Part shown: positions 14,793-17,897 of the stretch, one piece after another
Layout of the letters: every line of letters starts with the position of its first letter
Position numbering within the stretch: position 1 is the stretch's first letter
NCBI GenBank assembly: GCA_023249165.1
Contig: JAHFDE010000027.1
Coordinates: 1 to 17,897, forward strand
DNA from: Candidatus Methylomirabilota bacterium
Lineage (GTDB): Bacteria; Methylomirabilota; Methylomirabilia; Methylomirabilales; CSP1-5
Direction: 5' to 3'
DNA: 17,897 nucleotides
Notes under the pieces: model-generated
The model's database searches: none
What the model saw: the letters and a program-made list of their open reading frames with translations, nothing else
Told to the model about the DNA's origin: nothing
Program-made: the position numbers and the translations under genes

Positions 14793-15122
14793 ATGGTGGA
14801 GCCTACACGCATCAATCCGGCGGACGTTCGAGCCCGTATGCAATCGGGGAGAGGGACGTTACTCGTCTGCGCCTATGAGGACGAGGCCAAGTTCAAACGG
14901 GCCCGGCTCGAAGGGGCGATATCATTCCAGTCGCTTCAATCAAGGCTTCCGTCTCTTCCGAAGGAAACAGAGATCGTCTTTTATTGAGGCTGACCTGAGG
15001 ACGCGAGCGCTGCCGGTCGGGCAGCCAAGTACAGGGAAAAGGGATACGCGAACGCCAAGGTCCTTGCGGGGGGGATTGCCGCCTGGAAGGCGGCGGGCTA
15101 TCCGGTCTACAGCGAGGACTAG
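14793..15122 (+). CDS. Rhodanese-like selenoprotein with two in-frame TGA (Sec) codons
   Basis: The conventional frame stops at TGA 14985-14987 after ...EIVFY. Reading through it and a second TGA at 14991-14993 gives Y-U65-G-U67-P-E-D, then the second half of a rhodanese domain (GRAAKYREKGYANAKVLAGG, then IAAWKAAGYPV) and a real stop, TAG, at 15120. The whole product is 109 aa, a normal single rhodanese domain. Cys relatives, as I know the family, have YCxCP at this loop, so U65 is the sulfur-carrying position and U67 the second Cys. No frame change occurs. A SECIS-like hairpin follows directly. The start is ATG 14793 with AGGAGG and a 6-nt spacer, a strong site. Likely cytosolic sulfur/selenium transfer or redox; partners unknown. 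The alternative is a pseudogene, which the intact flanking frame and the hairpin argue against. Confidence 0.82.
14994..15035 (+). promoter_or_regulatory. Putative bacterial SECIS element in the rhodanese gene
   Basis: GCTGCC (15009-15014) and GGCAGC (15020-15025) form a perfect 6-bp upper stem with apical loop GGTCG (15015-15019), containing the GGUC found in the E. coli fdhF SECIS loop. The loop begins 27 nt after the first TGA and 21 nt after the second, both inside the 16-37 nt window I recall for bacterial SECIS elements. CCTG (14994-14997) can pair with CAGG (15032-15035) as a lower stem. It would bind SelB carrying Sec-tRNA. Confidence 0.75.
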
Positions 15123-15188
15123 GCTTCACTTGCTGGACCGCTTTGGCGGTGCCATTCCAGGGCGTGACCACCAGGGACCTTGTTGGGA

Positions 15189-16016
15189 TCACTTGAACGA
15201 GGTGAGGGTGACCGCGTTCGAGCAGGTCGAGGTGCCTGCCGCGCAGATCCGGTAGGTGTAGATCCCTTGTCCTCTCCTATTGATGTTGTCGGTGAAAAAG
15301 CCGTCGTTGGCCGTTGTTGTCATCTTTGAGCCGTCGCGGAAGATGTCCACAGCGGTTGACGTCAGGCCATTCCACGTCAGGTCTGCCTTCTGCAAGCCCT
15401 TTACCTTGTAGCTGATCACCGAGAGCGTGATCTGAACCTGCGGGCTGCTGACGACGGTCACATCTCGAGAGGTGGTGTCGGTCGCACCGGCGTTGTCGGT
15501 CACTGTCAGGGTGACGGTGTACGTGGCGGCGGACGCATAGCTGTGACTGGCGGTTTGTCCGGTCGAGGAGGTTCCGTCCCCGAGTCTCCAATTCCAGGCG
15601 ACCAGGCTCCCGTCAGAGTCAATGCTTGTGTTGACGAAGTTGCAATAGAGATCTAGGCAACTGAAGGTGAATGAGGCGGTCGGCGGCCTGTTGCTCAGGG
15701 CAAGGGTCGTGTTGACCTCGTTGGAGTAGCCGCTCTCATTCGCAAAGATGTCGTATGCAGTGACCGCGAAGAAATAGCTCTGCCCCTCCCATAAATTGGG
15801 GAGGGTAACGGTGGTTACGTGGCCGACGTCGATGGTTTGCGTATAGCTCCGAGACGAGGTTCCAATGTAGACCCTGTAGCCGGCGAGATCGGATTCAGGG
15901 TTCGGGTCCCAGGTGAGGGAGACCGAGCCTGCGGTTGCCGCCACCGAATAGAGCCCTAAGAGTCCTGTGGCGATCAACCCCCAAAGCGTCCGTTGCCAAC
16001 GCAGCCTCGGCTTCAT
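15189..16016 (-). CDS. Secreted FnIII/PKD repeat protein
   Basis: 275-aa exported protein. A signal peptide covers about residues 1-29 (basic start, hydrophobic LIATGLLGLYSVAA, cleavage near ATA-G). Residues 30-105 form a fibronectin type III domain (SVSLTWDPNPESDLAGYRVYIG, then SYFFAVTAYDIFANESGYSNEV). Residues 110-188 form a PKD domain (PTASFTFSC, SIDSDGSLVAWNWRLGDG, SHSYASAATYTVTLTVTDNAG). Residues 190-275 are a second Ig/FnIII-like domain. C119 and C124, and C264 and C270, could form disulfides. Such modules usually mediate surface adhesion or polysaccharide contacts; no catalytic domain is present. ATG 16016 is preceded by GGGGGA with a 7-nt spacer. Its end is convergent with the rhodanese gene. 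Confidence 0.9.
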   Translation of the reverse strand: MKPRLRWQRTLWGLIATGLLGLYSVAATAGSVSLTWDPNPESDLAGYRVYIGTSSRSYTQTIDVGHVTTVTLPNLWEGQSYFFAVTAYDIFANESGYSNEVNTTLALSNRPPTASFTFSCLDLYCNFVNTSIDSDGSLVAWNWRLGDGTSSTGQTASHSYASAATYTVTLTVTDNAGATDTTSRDVTVVSSPQVQITLSVISYKVKGLQKADLTWNGLTSTAVDIFRDGSKMTTTANDGFFTDNINRRGQGIYTYRICAAGTSTCSNAVTLTSFK

Positions 16017-16441
16017 ATCGATTTCCCCCAGAATGCCGTGACTGGCTATGCGACGGCTGTGCCAGATGCCCCGCTCGGGAAGGATGAGGGAGCTAATGCT
16101 TTGAATTTTCTATGTCAGCCAGAGTTAAGGCTCTTTCTTCAACCGAGATCTGATCCCTTAAAAGATCCACAAAATGTGTCATTCTGTCTCGACTTCAATC
16201 TAGGCTGAACGCTTTGTCACATAGGGGTGTCCTCTTTCAGCCTCTGCGTATTGGTATGTCTTCTTGGACTTGAGGTCGAGGACAAGGAAGGCGCCGAAAA
16301 GACTTGACTTCTCGCCGCTTCTCTTGCTAGACGGGCCCCATTGGGAGTCCACCGGCCGTGGTCCAAAGCCCGAAATCAAGAGCACGCCTTGCTTACGGGA
16401 GGGGACGTTGGACTCTGGACGAGTAGACATTAGGTTTGGAC
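16017..16441. other. Gene-poor divergent region with a lower-GC patch
   Basis: It contains the upstream regions of the leftward FnIII/PKD gene and the rightward deacetylase gene. About 16080-16270 is visibly richer in A/T than the rest of the window, as expected of promoters or an inserted remnant. A 76-codon minus-strand frame (16200-16430) has no ribosome site, mixed third-position use and no recognisable family, so it is not called. No clear sigma70 promoter pair or terminator was found. Confidence 0.55.
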
Positions 16442-17290
16442 ATGGCGAAGGTAGGCGTTTTCTATCATGAAAGCTTCAGCCGGCGGAGCTATCTGACCGT
16501 CGGCCGGCGATTGGCCGATTTCCCTGCCGCCCTCGAGGGGCTTTTGCAGGAGGAGCGGTTCCGCCTCTACCGGTGCTCCGAGGTTGACGATCAGCTCATC
16601 CTCCAGGTCCATGTGCCCAGGCTCATTCCGGATGTCGAGGCAGACCCGCTGTGAAGCACCGCCAGGGCCTCCGTCGGAGGCGTCGTGGCGGCAGCAGAAA
16701 AGATCTCCGTCGGCGAGGTGGATCGCGCCTTTGCCTTCATCGGGGCGGGCGGGCACCACGCCGGGCGGGATTTCTTCGGCGGCTACTGCTGTTTCAACGA
16801 CGTCGCCATCGCCATCGCCCATCTCCGGAACACCTACGGCGTCCGCCGGTTCGCCATCCTCGACACCGATGCGCACCACGGCGATGGGACGCGGGACATT
16901 GTCCAGGAAGACCCTGATGTTCTTCACGTCTGCATCTGCGGCATGAACTATATCTCTCCGGACGGGACCAAGGTCGACGTCCCCGCCCCCTGGGGAGGCC
17001 GTGACCCGGACGAGGCGTATCTGAAGACGGCGGAGTCTGCCTTTGCCTCGAGGGTCCGGGACTTTCGGCCGGATCTCACCGTCTGGTACTTCGGCTTTGA
17101 CGGGCACCGGGGAGACTACGGGGATATGGGACTTTCCCTTCGCTGCTTTGTGGGACTCGCCGATTTCATGGTTGGAGCAGCCCGGGATGCCTCAGGCGGC
17201 AAGCTCCTCACGGTTTTGGGAGGAGGCTCCCGCACCGACCTCGCCACAATGATCATCCCCCAGGTCATCCACCGCCTCGGCGCGCAATAA
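16442..17290 (+). CDS. Histone-deacetylase-family hydrolase with one in-frame TGA (possible Sec)
   Basis: The frame runs from ATG 16442 to TGA at 16652-16654 (codon 71) and continues in the same frame to TAA at 17288, 282 codons in all. Homology is continuous across the TGA: GVFYHESF...LILQVHVPRLIPDVEADPL, then STARASVGGVVAAAEK. The catalytic histidines are H105-H106 (GAGGHHAGRDFF) and the zinc ligands D143, H145 (DTDAHHGDG) and D220 (FGFDGHRGD). The usual transition-state Tyr is replaced by Ser-Arg in LGGGSRTDLAT. Family members deacetylate acyl-lysines, acetylpolyamines or small amides; the substrate here is unknown. The ribosome site (TAGG) is weak. The TGA may encode Sec, since a hairpin follows, or be a nonsense mutation; GTG 16685 after GGAGG could also restart translation. 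Residue 71 is not a known catalytic position. Confidence 0.7.
16660..16690 (+). promoter_or_regulatory. SECIS-like hairpin after the deacetylase TGA
   Basis: GCCTCC (16667-16672) and GGAGGC (16676-16681) form a perfect 6-bp stem with loop GTC. Below it CGCCA (16660-16664) pairs with TGGCG (16686-16690) across an asymmetric internal loop. The apical loop begins 18 nt after the TGA and its first base is G, which fits the bacterial SECIS rules as I recall them. GC-rich coding sequence forms hairpins easily, so the evidence is moderate. Confidence 0.5.
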
Positions 17291-17363
17291 TCCGGTGGAT
17301 GAAGGCGTGGGCCGCAGTCATTCACAGCCGCTCTTCTCCGTGCGCCCATGAGAAGCGATACCT

Positions 17364-17897
17364 TCATCGAGGGAGGTGGAGGGCGAGGCACTTGGCGGAG
17401 CCTCCGGCCTTGAGGAACTCGGAGAGGTCCAGCTCGACCATCTCAAAGCCCCGCCGCTCCAGGTCCTTGCGCAGGGGCCTGGACACCCCGCGGTGGAGAA
17501 TTACACGTCGATCGATCACGACGGCGTTACAGCAGAATTTAAGCGCATCGGCCGTGGAGACGGGCACCGGGTCGGGGACGTTGGTCTCGATGACCTTCCA
17601 ACCGTAGCGATCAAAGGCTCCGGGATACCAGAGGGCCGACGTCGTGTTGAGGGGACACAAGCACGTATCGAGGTGGTAGAACCGCTTATCAACCAGTTCC
17701 AGGGGCAGGACCCGACGCTTCAGGATCTGTGCGAGCCGCTCATGTACTATGGCATCCGAGCGGAATCGAAAGCCAAGGAACAGAGTCTCGCCCACCGATA
17801 ACGCATCCCCTTCGCCTTCGAAGTTGAACTGTCTCGGCAGCGTCACCACGCGATAGCCTCGCTGTCGGAAGTACCGCTCGAAGATCGCCTCTTCTCC
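17364..17897 (-). CDS. DDAH/amidinotransferase-family hydrolase, 5' end outside window
   Basis: The frame is open from the right edge to TGA at 17364, about 177 codons. It belongs to the guanidino-group-modifying superfamily (dimethylarginine dimethylaminohydrolase, arginine deiminase, amidinotransferases). Seen: FNFEGEGDAL with the acidic substrate residues, HLDTCLCPL with the catalytic His, ALKFCCNAVVI, and the C-terminal nucleophile Cys in LKAGGSAKCLALHL. The nearest functional match is likely DDAH-like, making citrulline from methylarginines, but the N-terminal substrate loop is missing. It is convergent with the deacetylase gene. The GTG at 17849 is internal: the same frame continues upstream with EEAIFERYFRQRGYRV, a family-like stretch. 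Confidence 0.85.
   Translation of the reverse strand, partial: GEEAIFERYFRQRGYRVVTLPRQFNFEGEGDALSVGETLFLGFRFRSDAIVHERLAQILKRRVLPLELVDKRFYHLDTCLCPLNTTSALWYPGAFDRYGWKVIETNVPDPVPVSTADALKFCCNAVVIDRRVILHRGVSRPLRKDLERRGFEMVELDLSEFLKAGGSAKCLALHLPR

Noticed and set aside
14507..14815. Minus-strand 102-codon frame before the rhodanese gene
   Set aside because: The composition is protein-like in part, but it overlaps the rhodanese start and the repeat run, has no clear ribosome site and no recognisable family.
14985..14993. Frameshifted or truncated rhodanese pseudogene
   Set aside because: The frame is identical before and after the two TGA codons, no residues are missing, and the TGAs fall on the conserved Cys positions with a SECIS-like hairpin downstream.
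16200..16430. 76-codon minus-strand frame upstream of the deacetylase gene
   Set aside because: No ribosome site, no recognised family, and codon use unlike the neighbours; could be a remnant but not supportable.
16640..16690. Frameshift splitting the deacetylase gene into two genes
   Set aside because: 16442 and 16685 are in the same frame; only one TGA separates the halves, so there is no shift.
17364..17366. TGA of the DDAH-like gene as a further Sec codon
   Set aside because: The protein already ends just after the catalytic Cys, where the family normally ends.

Overview
The window comes from a GC-rich bacterium with compact gene spacing and strong G/C bias at third codon positions. Lipid genes (plsY), a PC4/PilZ protein, NHEJ genes and probable selenocysteine (Sec) use fit an uncultured lineage such as NC10/Methylomirabilota-Rokubacteria or a deltaproteobacterial-type genome. 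No rRNA or other taxonomic marker is present, so this placement is inference.

Layout. 1-3591: a non-homologous end-joining locus. Multidomain ligD runs leftwards off the window. It is divergent from ku, which is translationally coupled to a MerR-type HTH/TPR protein. 3661-5662: a leftward pair, a PC4-PilZ protein followed by an ATP-grasp ligase. 5663-6149: a gene-free region with a promoter. 6150-9263: rightward genes for a class III (HemL-like) aminotransferase, an HpnA-like NAD-dependent epimerase and the glycerol-3-phosphate acyltransferase PlsY. 9351-10526: a Nudix hydrolase (leftward) and a small secreted protein (rightward). 10663-12648: a leftward pair of D-glycerate-forming dehydrogenases, GarR-like and GyaR-like. 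This pair is divergent from an FlK-like thioesterase (12838) and the RNA 3'-phosphate cyclase rtcA (13305). 14337-14792: a gene-free stretch rich in inverted repeats.

The most notable part is 14793-17290. A short rhodanese-like gene has two in-frame TGA codons, giving Y-U-G-U-P where related proteins have a Cys-x-Cys-Pro active-site loop. The reading frame stays open on both sides and ends at TAG. A perfect 6-bp hairpin with a GGTCG apical loop starts 15 nt after the second TGA, as expected for a bacterial SECIS element. About 1.5 kb downstream, a histone-deacetylase-family gene has one in-frame TGA, continuous homology through it, a TAA terminator and another hairpin at the expected distance. 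TGA is an ordinary stop in ku, rtcA, plsY and the ATP-grasp gene, so this is not wholesale codon reassignment. The rhodanese case for Sec is strong. The deacetylase case is plausible but less certain.

Between and after these two genes lie a secreted FnIII/PKD protein (leftward) and the 3' part of a DDAH/amidinotransferase-family gene that runs off the right edge. No Sec machinery genes (selA, selB, selC, selD) lie in the window.
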